From assembly GCA_011522905.1 (NCBI GenBank), contig WTIB01000146.1, forward strand, positions 1 to 6,250: a DNA stretch of 6,250 nt. Direction: 5' to 3'. The translations under genes and the position numbers were made by a program. Shown piece after piece: positions 1 to 6,250 of this stretch. Below the pieces are notes generated by a model. The model searched no databases and had not been told where the DNA came from. It saw only the letters and a program-made list of their open reading frames with translations. The stretch comes from Crocinitomicaceae bacterium. GTDB lineage: Bacteria; Bacteroidota; Bacteroidia; Flavobacteriales_D; Crocinitomicaceae. How positions within the stretch are numbered: the stretch's first letter is position 1; each line of letters begins with the position of its first letter.

Positions 1-78
1 ATCCGATTGATCATTTTCTTGCGAAAAACAGATGCTTCCGATTAAGTAAAATGAAAATAGGGCTATGGTTTTAATCAT
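1..78 (-). CDS. Start of a divergent gene for an exported protein (partial, runs off the left edge)
   Basis: Reading the minus strand from the ATG at 78-76 gives 26 uninterrupted codons to the window edge. The peptide begins MIKTIALFSFYLIGSICFSQ and continues with a polar, acidic stretch (ENDQSD). This is a textbook Sec signal peptide: a Lys at residue 3, a hydrophobic core at about residues 5-17, and a likely cleavage site just before Gln20, the S-Q junction typical of flavobacterial exported proteins. No lipobox cysteine sits at the cleavage site (Cys17 is followed by F-S), so I favour a periplasmic, outer-membrane or secreted protein over a lipoprotein. The bases before the ATG are A/T-rich with no Shine-Dalgarno sequence, as is usual in Bacteroidota. 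The mature protein lies outside the window, so its function cannot be named. It is transcribed away from the act operon and shares the intergenic region with it. The main doubt is the short length seen. Confidence 0.6.
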   Translation of the reverse strand, partial: MIKTIALFSFYLIGSICFSQENDQSD

Positions 79-293
79 TATTCTGAAAATTGGACATGTC
101 GTTATATCTTATTACGAAAATAATTAAAATAGTTTCATTTCCAGAGGAGGCCTTATTTAGAATCATTTTAAATTAATATTTATCGGGTTCTTTTTGTCAT
201 AAAAGTGTCATATAAACAATGAATCTTGGTAATTTTGCCCCTGGTAAAATGTATGTACATAGTTTAAATTTTGACCAATTTAGTTCACATTTC
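79..293. other. Divergent intergenic region upstream of the act operon
   Basis: This AT-rich stretch of about 215 bp lies between the divergent signal-peptide gene and the preferred start of actA, so it should hold the promoters for both directions. I see one good match to the Bacteroidota -7 box on the plus strand (230-237, listed separately). On the minus strand, TATTTTCG (122-115) matches the same consensus at all but one base and would lie about 37 bp before the divergent ATG; this is weak. An imperfect inverted repeat, TAATTAAAAT at 121-130 against ATTTTAAATTA at 165-175, surrounds the GC-richer patch AGAGGAGGCC at 143-152. I see no tRNA, riboswitch or strong terminator hairpin. Confidence 0.5.
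230..237 (+). promoter_or_regulatory. Candidate -7 promoter box (TAnnTTTG type) for the act operon
   Basis: TAATTTTG matches the Bacteroidota primary sigma-factor -7 consensus TAnnTTTG exactly. Transcription would begin near 243-246, leaving a leader of about 50 nt before the ATG at 294. This fits the shorter actA start and would exclude the ATG at 219. No clear -33 TTTG lies at the usual distance; only a TG at 206-207 is roughly in place, and the TTTTTG at 191-196 is too far upstream. A near-match with one extra base, TAAATTTTG, occurs at 265-273. An 8-base match with four fixed T/A positions arises easily by chance in AT-rich DNA, hence the low confidence. Confidence 0.35.
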
Positions 294-1652
294 ATGAAAA
301 TAACTAATACACAACGGGTTAAGAGTATAAAGTCTCTATTCATGGGAATACTCTTATTAGCGTTTCTATCGTTATCCCCATCATATCATTCTCAAGGTGA
401 AGCCATTTTTAAGGCGAAATGCGCAACTTGTCATGCCGTTTTTCAAAACGGGACAGGACCAAAACTTTACGGTGCTGTTCAAAGATGGGAAGATGCCGGG
501 GAAGGAGATTTAATATACGAATGGGTAAGAAATAATGCGGCTTTAAGAGCAAGCGGAAAGTCCAAAAGAGCTGCTGAAGTTTTTGCGGAGTACAAAGGTA
601 GTGTAATGACTGTTTTTGCCGATTTGACAGACGAACAAATAGGTTCTATTTTCGAGTGGGTAGATTCACAAGACCCAAATGCATCAAGTGGCGGCGCAAA
701 TCAGGCTGGAATAGTAGCCGGAGAGACTGAGGAAGAAGAAGGTGGAACACCGTGGACTTGGATTATTTTGGGTACAATGTTTGTAGTTATTATCATGGCT
801 GTTAGTGGCGTCCGCAGACAATTAAAAATTGCAACCAAAGAAAGTAGTGAAGAAACAGATTCCTTAACGTACATTGAAGAATTTAAGACCTGGGCTTGGA
901 AATATAGACTTTATGTGGGTATTGTATCCTTGGTAATTGTTCTTTCTCTATTTGTAGGATTGTTCAAAATGTTATACAGTATAAACGTGATGGAGAATTA
1001 TCAGCCCTCTCAGCCCATTGCTTTTCCACACGATGTTCATGCCGGAATCAATGGCATTGATTGTAAGTATTGTCACAATTCGGTTACCAAATCAAAATCT
1101 GCCGGAATACCATCGGTAAATGTATGTATGAATTGCCATAAAAAAATCAATGGTGAAGGAAAGGAATATCAAGGTGAAATAGAAAAGATTTATGCTGCAG
1201 CAGGATGGGATCCTAGTATGGGACCTTCTGGCGCATACACAGGTAAAACATCACCAATTGTGTGGAATAAAGTTCATAATTTACCAGACCACGTTTATTT
1301 CAACCACTCTCAACATGTAGTAGTTGGAGGTCTAGATTGTAAGCAGTGTCATGGAGATATGACGAAAATGAAAGAGACTGTAAAAGTCCAGCCACATGGT
1401 GAATTAAATAAAATCCAAGAAAATATTGACAGTCAAATTGAATTTACTAAGCCTACTTTAACTATGGGTTGGTGTATCGAATGTCATAATCAGTCTGGGG
1501 TTAAAATTGCGGGTACAGATAACGCATATTATACAGAAATTCACAACAGACTTAAAAAGAATGATTATAGCTTATTGAATAGCTACAATGATGATGGTAA
1601 AGTTACAGTGAAAGAGCTTGGTGGTTGGGAATGCTCCAAGTGTCATTATTAA
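294..1652 (+). CDS. actA: Alternative Complex III subunit ActA, hexaheme cytochrome c (monoheme domain fused to pentaheme domain)
   Basis: ActA is the electron-output subunit of ACIII and carries c-type hemes on the periplasmic face of the inner membrane. From the ATG at 294 the protein has 452 residues. Residues 1-34 form a Sec signal peptide: basic start (K2, R8, K10, K13) and a hydrophobic core at about 18-30. A class I cytochrome c domain follows, with CATCH at 43-47 and a probable sixth ligand Met105 just before VFADLTDEQI. After an acidic linker (ETEEEEGG) come two membrane helices, about 153-173 and 204-230, joined by a short basic loop expected to be cytoplasmic. The rest is a cytochrome c3-like pentaheme domain with CxxCH at 257-261, 278-282, 349-353, 394-398 and 447-451; the last heme His is the penultimate residue. 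In-frame ATGs at 219 and 249 would add 25 or 15 residues, but they put a polar segment before the signal peptide, so 294 is preferred. The gene leads the operon, 31 bp before actB. Identity is firm from heme pattern and context; the exact start is not. Confidence 0.9.
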   Translation: MKITNTQRVKSIKSLFMGILLLAFLSLSPSYHSQGEAIFKAKCATCHAVFQNGTGPKLYGAVQRWEDAGEGDLIYEWVRNNAALRASGKSKRAAEVFAEYKGSVMTVFADLTDEQIGSIFEWVDSQDPNASSGGANQAGIVAGETEEEEGGTPWTWIILGTMFVVIIMAVSGVRRQLKIATKESSEETDSLTYIEEFKTWAWKYRLYVGIVSLVIVLSLFVGLFKMLYSINVMENYQPSQPIAFPHDVHAGINGIDCKYCHNSVTKSKSAGIPSVNVCMNCHKKINGEGKEYQGEIEKIYAAAGWDPSMGPSGAYTGKTSPIVWNKVHNLPDHVYFNHSQHVVVGGLDCKQCHGDMTKMKETVKVQPHGELNKIQENIDSQIEFTKPTLTMGWCIECHNQSGVKIAGTDNAYYTEIHNRLKKNDYSLLNSYNDDGKVTVKELGGWECSKCHY

Positions 1653-1670
1653 TTGAAAATTTTCTATTGT

Positions 1671-1675
1671 AAGGA
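1671..1675 (+). promoter_or_regulatory. Weak ribosome-binding-like site of actB
   Basis: AAGGA lies 8 nt before the actB ATG at 1684, in the 31-bp gap after the actA stop. It is a partial Shine-Dalgarno match and supports this ATG as the start. In contrast, actA and actC have only A-rich or AT-rich sequence before their starts. Since Bacteroidota ribosomes depend little on this motif, its role is uncertain. Confidence 0.35.
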
Positions 1676-1683
1676 TAAGAAGT

Positions 1684-4600
1684 ATGGCAAATACGAAAAA
1701 ATATTGGAAAGGAATTGAAGAATTGAATGAAACGAAGTCCTTTCGAGATTCAAAAGAATCTGAGTTTCCACAGTCAAGTTCAATTGAGAGTTTTTTAGCT
1801 GATGAAAAATTAGGCGAATCATCAACAGGTCGTCGAGATTTTTTAAAGTTTCTTGGTTTTTCTGTCGCTGCTGCAACGGTGGCTGCCTGCGAAGCTCCGG
1901 TTATTAAAGCGGTTCCATATGTAATGAAACCAGAAAATGTAACACCAGGTATGCCCACTTGGTATGCATCTACATATTATGACGGTTCTTCATACGCAAG
2001 CATACTTGTAAAGACAAGAGAGGCTCGTCCTATTTTTATAAAAGGTAACAAACACTTTGGGTTCACCAGTGGATCTGTTTCTCCTTCAATTATTGCCTCT
2101 GTTCTTGGGGTTTATGATAGTGAAAGAATTCAGCACCCATTGAAAGGTGGAAAAAAATCTACTTGGAAAACAGTCGATAGTGAGATTTCAAAAGCAATTA
2201 AAGATGCCAATCGCGTTGCGTTAATTTCGAATACAATTATTAGTCCTGCTTTGCAAAGTGCAATTGCAGATCTAAAGACAGCTGTGAATGGTGAATTTAA
2301 CCATATACAGTATGACCCAATTTCATATTCAGCAATTAGAAAAGCGAATGAGTTAAATTTTGGAAAATCATTTATTCCAAGCTATGATTTCTCAAAAGCA
2401 AAAACAATCGTTGGTATTAATGCAGACTTTTTAAGTACATGGTTACTCCCTACTGAGTTTGCATCACAATATGGCGAGAAAAGAAATCCTGATAATAACG
2501 GAGATTGGATGTCTAAGCATTTTCAGTTTGAGTCTGTCATGAGTGTTACGGGTTCGAATGCAGATTATCGTGCGATGACAAAACCTTCAGAGGAAGCTAA
2601 TGTGCTGAAATACATTTTGGCTGGAGTAAAGGGCATGTCAAGTACAATAAAGCTTTCCTCAACTTTAAAGAAAACGGCTGACCTTGCCATTCAGTCATTA
2701 TTAAAAAGCAGAAATGAATCTTTAGTGGTTTGTGGAACAAACAACACAGGTCTTCAGCAGTTGGTGAATGAAATTAATCACCACAATAAATCTAATGGTA
2801 CTACAATATTATTGGATAATGAGTTGAACCTTTTTCAATCGGAAGATGCCAAATTGCTAGAATGTGTCAAAGGAATTTCTGCTGGGGCATATGATGTTGT
2901 ATTGTTTTACAATTCAAATCCAGCATATACCTTACCCAAAGACGATCTTAAGAAGGCTTTAAAAAATAAAAAAGTGAAAGTTACTGTTTCTTTGAACTCT
3001 CATTCTGATGAAACAGGAGCTTTATGTTCATACAATTGTCCGGACCATCATGCTCTTGAGTCTTGGGCTGATTTCCATCCGAAATCCAATCACTATGCTT
3101 TGGCACAACCGACAATTAGGCCATTACATAATACAGCATCTGCATTGGAATCTTTTTTGGTTTGGTCTGGAAAAGCGGAACGTGGAGGAAAAGATTCAAC
3201 AGTTGCTTATGACAAAATTAAAGAGACTTTCTCGAGTTTAAGTACTGCAGATTTTAATATGGTCATGCACAATAGCTGTGTAGAGCTTCAGCAACCAATG
3301 TTGGAAGATTCGATGTCATTCAGCGCTGCTCCATATGCCTCAATGCCAAGTACAGGAAAAGGAACAGAGGTGATATTATATCAAAAAACAGCAATTGGTA
3401 TTGGAAATAATGCCAACAATCCATGGTTGCATGAATTGCCTGACCCAATTTCAAAGGTAACTTGGGATAACTACATTACAATGAACCCTGTTGAGATGAC
3501 AAAAGCTGGTTATAAAACCACTTATGATCAAGAAAATGGTCTGTCATTGGCGAAAATTACTGTTAATGGTATTTCAAAAACGCTTCCTGTTTATCCTTTA
3601 CCAGGTCAAGCACCAGGTACAGTGGGAGTAGCATTGGGTTATGGAAGAGGAGAAAATGGAGAAAAAATTGGAAAGTCAGCATATCAAACAGCTGAATATG
3701 GTGGTCATGAGGTGACAGAGAAAGGAAAGCCAAAACCAATTGGCGCGAATGTATTCCCGATGTTGTCAATAGATAATGAGGAGTTTAATTACTCAAATTC
3801 AGGAAAGGTTTCAAAGGTTGAAGGCGAGTATATTATTGCTGCAACACAAATTCATCATACAGTGATGGGACGTCATTCAATTGTTCGTGAAACAACAAAA
3901 GAAATCTATGATTCCAAAGGCAAAGAAGCATATAATCCCGCACATACCCTACAAACATTGGATGATGATTTAAATCATGTTGAAAAACCTGTGAGTGAGT
4001 TTGATATTTGGGATGCGCATCCTGTTGAAAATGTTGGACACCGATGGGGAATGTCAATTGATTTGTCTTCATGTATAGGATGTTCAAATTGTTTGGTAGC
4101 TTGTCAATCTGAAAATAATGTTCCAGTAGTAGGAAAAGATGAGGTTCGAAGGGGTAGAGAAATGCACTGGCTAAGAATTGATAGGTATTTTGCTTCGGAT
4201 GAAGAGGCAGCTGTTGGTACGAAGAAGAACAAAAAGTCCTTTTCATATGACCAAGCTGAAATTGCTGCTTTAAATCCAAAGGTCGTGCACATGCCAATGA
4301 TGTGTCAGCACTGTAATCATGCTCCTTGTGAAACTGTCTGTCCGGTTGCGGCAACAACTCATAGTAATGAGGGATTAAATCAAATGACATATAACAGATG
4401 TATCGGAACGAGATATTGTGCAAACAACTGTCCATACAAGGTGAGGAGATTCAACTGGTTTAATTACCCATCCTACAAGAAATTTACGGAAATCAATCCT
4501 GCTCAAGACGACCTTGGAAGAATGGTATTGAACCCTGATGTGACGGTGAGGTCAAGAGGTGTAATGGAGAAATGTTCATTCTGCGTTCAAAGAATTCAAG

Positions 4601-4893
4601 CAACCAAATTGAAATCCAAGATTGAAAAAGTACCAGTAGCTGATGGAGAATTTTCTACAGCATGTGCTGATGTATGCCCAACGAACGCAATAGTTGTTGG
4701 AGATTGGAACGATGTGAATTCAAAAATTAGAAAAAGTTCTGAAGACAAAAGATCTTATCAGGCACTTGAAGAAGTTGGTATCAAACCAAACGTATGGTAT
4801 AAAGTTAAAGTTCGTAATGAGCAAAATGATTTGCTTGCCAAATTGCAAGTAGAGAAGAAGTCTCATCATGGATCAAATAATAAACATCATTAA
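1684..4893 (+). CDS. actB: Alternative Complex III subunit ActB, fused molybdopterin-oxidoreductase-like and Fe-S protein with variant Tat leader
   Basis: ActB (1069 residues) relays electrons from quinol bound at ActC to the ActA hemes, on the periplasmic side. The N-terminus is the Bacteroidota variant Tat leader: about 48 polar residues, including YWKGIEELNET near the start, then GRRDFLK at 49-55, a hydrophobic segment, and a lipobox-like VAAC ending at Cys69, so the mature protein may be lipid-anchored. Residues of about 85-760 form the B1 part, related to the catalytic subunits of molybdopterin oxidoreductases; I see no Cys motif for their N-terminal cluster, and the family is known to lack the molybdenum cofactor. 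From about 785 comes the PsrB/DmsB-like B2 part with four cluster motifs: C797/800/803/807; C874/877/882/886; C906, T909, C912, C916; and C964/967/994/998. Thr909 stands where a cluster Cys is normal, marking one [3Fe-4S] cluster besides three [4Fe-4S] (ligands mix between motifs). The tail is His-rich (H1061, H1062, H1068, H1069). It lies between actA and actC, as usual for the operon. Confidence 0.93.
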   Translation: MANTKKYWKGIEELNETKSFRDSKESEFPQSSSIESFLADEKLGESSTGRRDFLKFLGFSVAAATVAACEAPVIKAVPYVMKPENVTPGMPTWYASTYYDGSSYASILVKTREARPIFIKGNKHFGFTSGSVSPSIIASVLGVYDSERIQHPLKGGKKSTWKTVDSEISKAIKDANRVALISNTIISPALQSAIADLKTAVNGEFNHIQYDPISYSAIRKANELNFGKSFIPSYDFSKAKTIVGINADFLSTWLLPTEFASQYGEKRNPDNNGDWMSKHFQFESVMSVTGSNADYRAMTKPSEEANVLKYILAGVKGMSSTIKLSSTLKKTADLAIQSLLKSRNESLVVCGTNNTGLQQLVNEINHHNKSNGTTILLDNELNLFQSEDAKLLECVKGISAGAYDVVLFYNSNPAYTLPKDDLKKALKNKKVKVTVSLNSHSDETGALCSYNCPDHHALESWADFHPKSNHYALAQPTIRPLHNTASALESFLVWSGKAERGGKDSTVAYDKIKETFSSLSTADFNMVMHNSCVELQQPMLEDSMSFSAAPYASMPSTGKGTEVILYQKTAIGIGNNANNPWLHELPDPISKVTWDNYITMNPVEMTKAGYKTTYDQENGLSLAKITVNGISKTLPVYPLPGQAPGTVGVALGYGRGENGEKIGKSAYQTAEYGGHEVTEKGKPKPIGANVFPMLSIDNEEFNYSNSGKVSKVEGEYIIAATQIHHTVMGRHSIVRETTKEIYDSKGKEAYNPAHTLQTLDDDLNHVEKPVSEFDIWDAHPVENVGHRWGMSIDLSSCIGCSNCLVACQSENNVPVVGKDEVRRGREMHWLRIDRYFASDEEAAVGTKKNKKSFSYDQAEIAALNPKVVHMPMMCQHCNHAPCETVCPVAATTHSNEGLNQMTYNRCIGTRYCANNCPYKVRRFNWFNYPSYKKFTEINPAQDDLGRMVLNPDVTVRSRGVMEKCSFCVQRIQATKLKSKIEKVPVADGEFSTACADVCPTNAIVVGDWNDVNSKIRKSSEDKRSYQALEEVGIKPNVWYKVKVRNEQNDLLAKLQVEKKSHHGSNNKHH

Positions 4894-4904
4894 GAAAAAA
4901 CAGT

Positions 4905-6250
4905 ATGCAAAAGGAAGCTGCAATAAGAGAACCACTCATACTCGGTCACAAAACCTATCATGACATTACAGAAGATGTCTGTAGGCCAATAGAGGATAAA
5001 GCACCTAAAATGTGGTACATTCTATTTGGGATAGCCTTAATTATTGGCTTGTATGGTGTAGGATGTATATTATACTTACTAGGTACAGGAGTTGGAGTTT
5101 GGGGATTAAACAAGACCATTGGTTGGGCATGGGATATCACAAACTTTGTATGGTGGGTTGGTATCGGACATGCCGGAACCTTAATCTCGGCCGTTTTATT
5201 GTTGTTTCGTCAAAAATGGAGAATGGCAATTAACCGCTCTGCCGAAGCAATGACAATTTTCGCGGTATTCATGGCAGGGCTATTCCCTCTTATTCACATG
5301 GGTAGATTATGGGTAGGATATTGGGTGCTCCCAATTCCAAATCAATTTGGGTCATTATGGGTGAATTTCAACTCCCCTCTTTTATGGGATGTATTTGCCA
5401 TATCGACTTACCTTTCTGTTTCATTGGTTTTTTGGTACATTGGATTGATTCCTGATTTTGCAACAATCAGAGATAGAGCTAAAAAACCCTTATCAAAGAA
5501 GATGTATTCAATACTATCGTTTGGATGGTCAGGAAGAGCCAAGCATTGGAATCGTTTTGAGCTTGTTTCTCTCGTTTTAGCTGGTCTTGCAACTCCACTT
5601 GTATTCTCTGTACACTCGATAGTATCCTTCGACTTCGCCACATCTGTCATTCCTGGATGGCACACGACAATATTCCCTCCATATTTCGTTGCGGGAGCGG
5701 TATTTTCAGGCTTTGCAATGGTACAAACTTTATTGTTGATCATGAGAAAAGCAATGAGTCTTGAAGCATATATTCATACCAAACACGTTGAGTATATGAA
5801 TATCGTAATTATGGTAACTGGATCTATTGTTGGAACAGCGTACATTACGGAATTATTCATATCCTGGTATTCGGGAGTAGAATATGAAGCTTATGCATTT
5901 ATAAATAGAGCAACAGGTCCATATTGGTGGGCATACTTTGCCATGATGACCTGTAATGTGATTTCCCCTCAGTTGATGTGGTTCAGAAAGTTAAGAAGAA
6001 GTCTACTGTTTACATTCTTTATCTCAATAGTCGTAAATATAGGAATGTGGTTTGAGCGTTATGTAATTATAATGACATCACTGCACAGAGATTATTTACC
6101 ATCTTCTTGGAGTATGCATTATCCAAGTCCAATTGATATTGGTGTTTATATTGGTACGATTGGTTTGTTTTTTACATTCTTCTTGTTATTTGCTAGATTC
6201 TTCCCAGTATTGGCCTTGAATGAAATTAAATCAATTTTGAAAGGATCAGG
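4905..6250 (+). CDS. actC: Alternative Complex III subunit ActC, NrfD/PsrC-type quinol-binding membrane protein (partial, runs off the right edge)
   Basis: The frame from the ATG at 4905 stays open for 448 codons to the window edge and begins MQKEAAIREPLILGHKTYHD. ActC is the integral membrane subunit of the NrfD/PsrC family that binds quinol near the periplasmic face and hands electrons to the Fe-S clusters of ActB; a role in proton translocation has been proposed. I count ten hydrophobic helices, at about 36-60, 77-101, 115-138, 159-182, 217-239, 257-281, 298-322, 340-360, 366-391 and 408-433, which fits the two four-helix bundles plus two flanking helices of the family. Family-type segments include WWVGIGHAGTLISA (83-96), HMGR (131-134), LLWDVFAIST (159-168), the loop with D243, W252 and H253, and NIGMWFERYVI (378-388). 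Polar in-membrane residues such as H131, D162, E316, E384 and R385 are candidates for quinol or proton handling (inference). All ten helices are present, so only a short C-terminal tail should be missing. It begins 11 bp after the actB stop behind an A-rich stretch without Shine-Dalgarno sequence. Confidence 0.92.
   Translation, partial: MQKEAAIREPLILGHKTYHDITEDVCRPIEDKAPKMWYILFGIALIIGLYGVGCILYLLGTGVGVWGLNKTIGWAWDITNFVWWVGIGHAGTLISAVLLLFRQKWRMAINRSAEAMTIFAVFMAGLFPLIHMGRLWVGYWVLPIPNQFGSLWVNFNSPLLWDVFAISTYLSVSLVFWYIGLIPDFATIRDRAKKPLSKKMYSILSFGWSGRAKHWNRFELVSLVLAGLATPLVFSVHSIVSFDFATSVIPGWHTTIFPPYFVAGAVFSGFAMVQTLLLIMRKAMSLEAYIHTKHVEYMNIVIMVTGSIVGTAYITELFISWYSGVEYEAYAFINRATGPYWWAYFAMMTCNVISPQLMWFRKLRRSLLFTFFISIVVNIGMWFERYVIIMTSLHRDYLPSSWSMHYPSPIDIGVYIGTIGLFFTFFLLFARFFPVLALNEIKSILKGS

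Noticed and set aside
145..150. Perfect Shine-Dalgarno-like AGGAGG in the upstream region
   Set aside because: No start codon follows at a usable distance; the next ATG is about 70 nt away at 219. It is therefore not a ribosome-binding site for any gene I can see.
219..293. N-terminal extension of ActA from the ATG at 219 or 249
   Set aside because: It adds a polar, non-signal segment before a complete signal peptide beginning at 294 and overlaps a promoter-like box. I cannot exclude it, but 294 is better supported.
1572..1958. Minus-strand open frame of 128 codons overlapping the actA-actB junction
   Set aside because: It lies antisense to two confidently identified genes, and its translation shows no coherent domain.
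3008..3241. Plus-strand overlapping frame of 77 codons within actB
   Set aside because: It is an out-of-frame shadow of the B1 domain with no start signal or motif.
3833..4435. Minus-strand open frame of 200 codons inside actB
   Set aside because: It is antisense to the cysteine-rich Fe-S region of ActB, and its His-, Leu- and Gln-rich composition is what the complement of this coding frame would give. No recognisable motif.
1684..4893. Idea that ActB is an active polysulfide or nitrate reductase-type enzyme
   Set aside because: The fused arrangement, the missing N-terminal cluster motif, the Thr909 cluster variant and the flanking multiheme ActA and ActC all fit ACIII instead.
5408..5743. 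Minus-strand open frame of 111 codons inside actC
   Set aside because: It is antisense to a conserved membrane subunit whose own frame is fully open across the region; no independent evidence for a gene.

Overview
The window carries the first three genes of an Alternative Complex III (ACIII, act) operon from a member of the Bacteroidota. ACIII is a membrane complex that oxidises quinol (menaquinol in most of this phylum) and passes the electrons through Fe-S clusters and c-type hemes to a soluble cytochrome c or directly to a terminal oxidase, doing the job of the unrelated cytochrome bc1 complex. The assignment to Bacteroidota, probably near the Flavobacteriia, rests on four things: AT-rich DNA, mostly A-rich translation starts with little Shine-Dalgarno sequence, the fused ActB with a Bacteroidota-style variant twin-arginine leader, and a possible TAnnTTTG promoter box. 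I cannot place it to genus.

Layout: positions 1-78 (minus strand) hold the first 26 codons of a divergent gene for an exported protein, cut by the window edge. Positions 79-293 are an AT-rich divergent intergenic region with a candidate promoter for the act genes. Then, all on the plus strand and tightly spaced, come actA (294-1652, multiheme cytochrome c), actB (1684-4893, fused molybdopterin-oxidoreductase-like and ferredoxin-like subunit) and actC (4905 to beyond the right edge, NrfD-type ten-helix membrane subunit). The gaps are 31 bp and 11 bp and I see no terminator, so the three genes are most likely co-transcribed.

How they work together (family knowledge applied to these sequences): ActC binds quinol at the periplasmic side of its helix bundles. 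Electrons pass to the four Fe-S clusters in the C-terminal part of ActB, then to the five hemes of the C-terminal ActA domain. From there they could leave through the extra single-heme domain at the ActA N-terminus or through the separate monoheme subunit ActE. The actD, actE and actF genes, and often cytochrome oxidase genes, would be expected to the right of the window.

I found no undescribed system. The points most worth a second look are the six-heme ActA with its single-heme domain held on its own membrane helix, the Thr in place of one cluster cysteine in ActB (which marks a [3Fe-4S] cluster), the combined Tat-like and lipoprotein leader of ActB, the choice of ActA start together with a promoter box, and the truncated divergent gene at the left edge.
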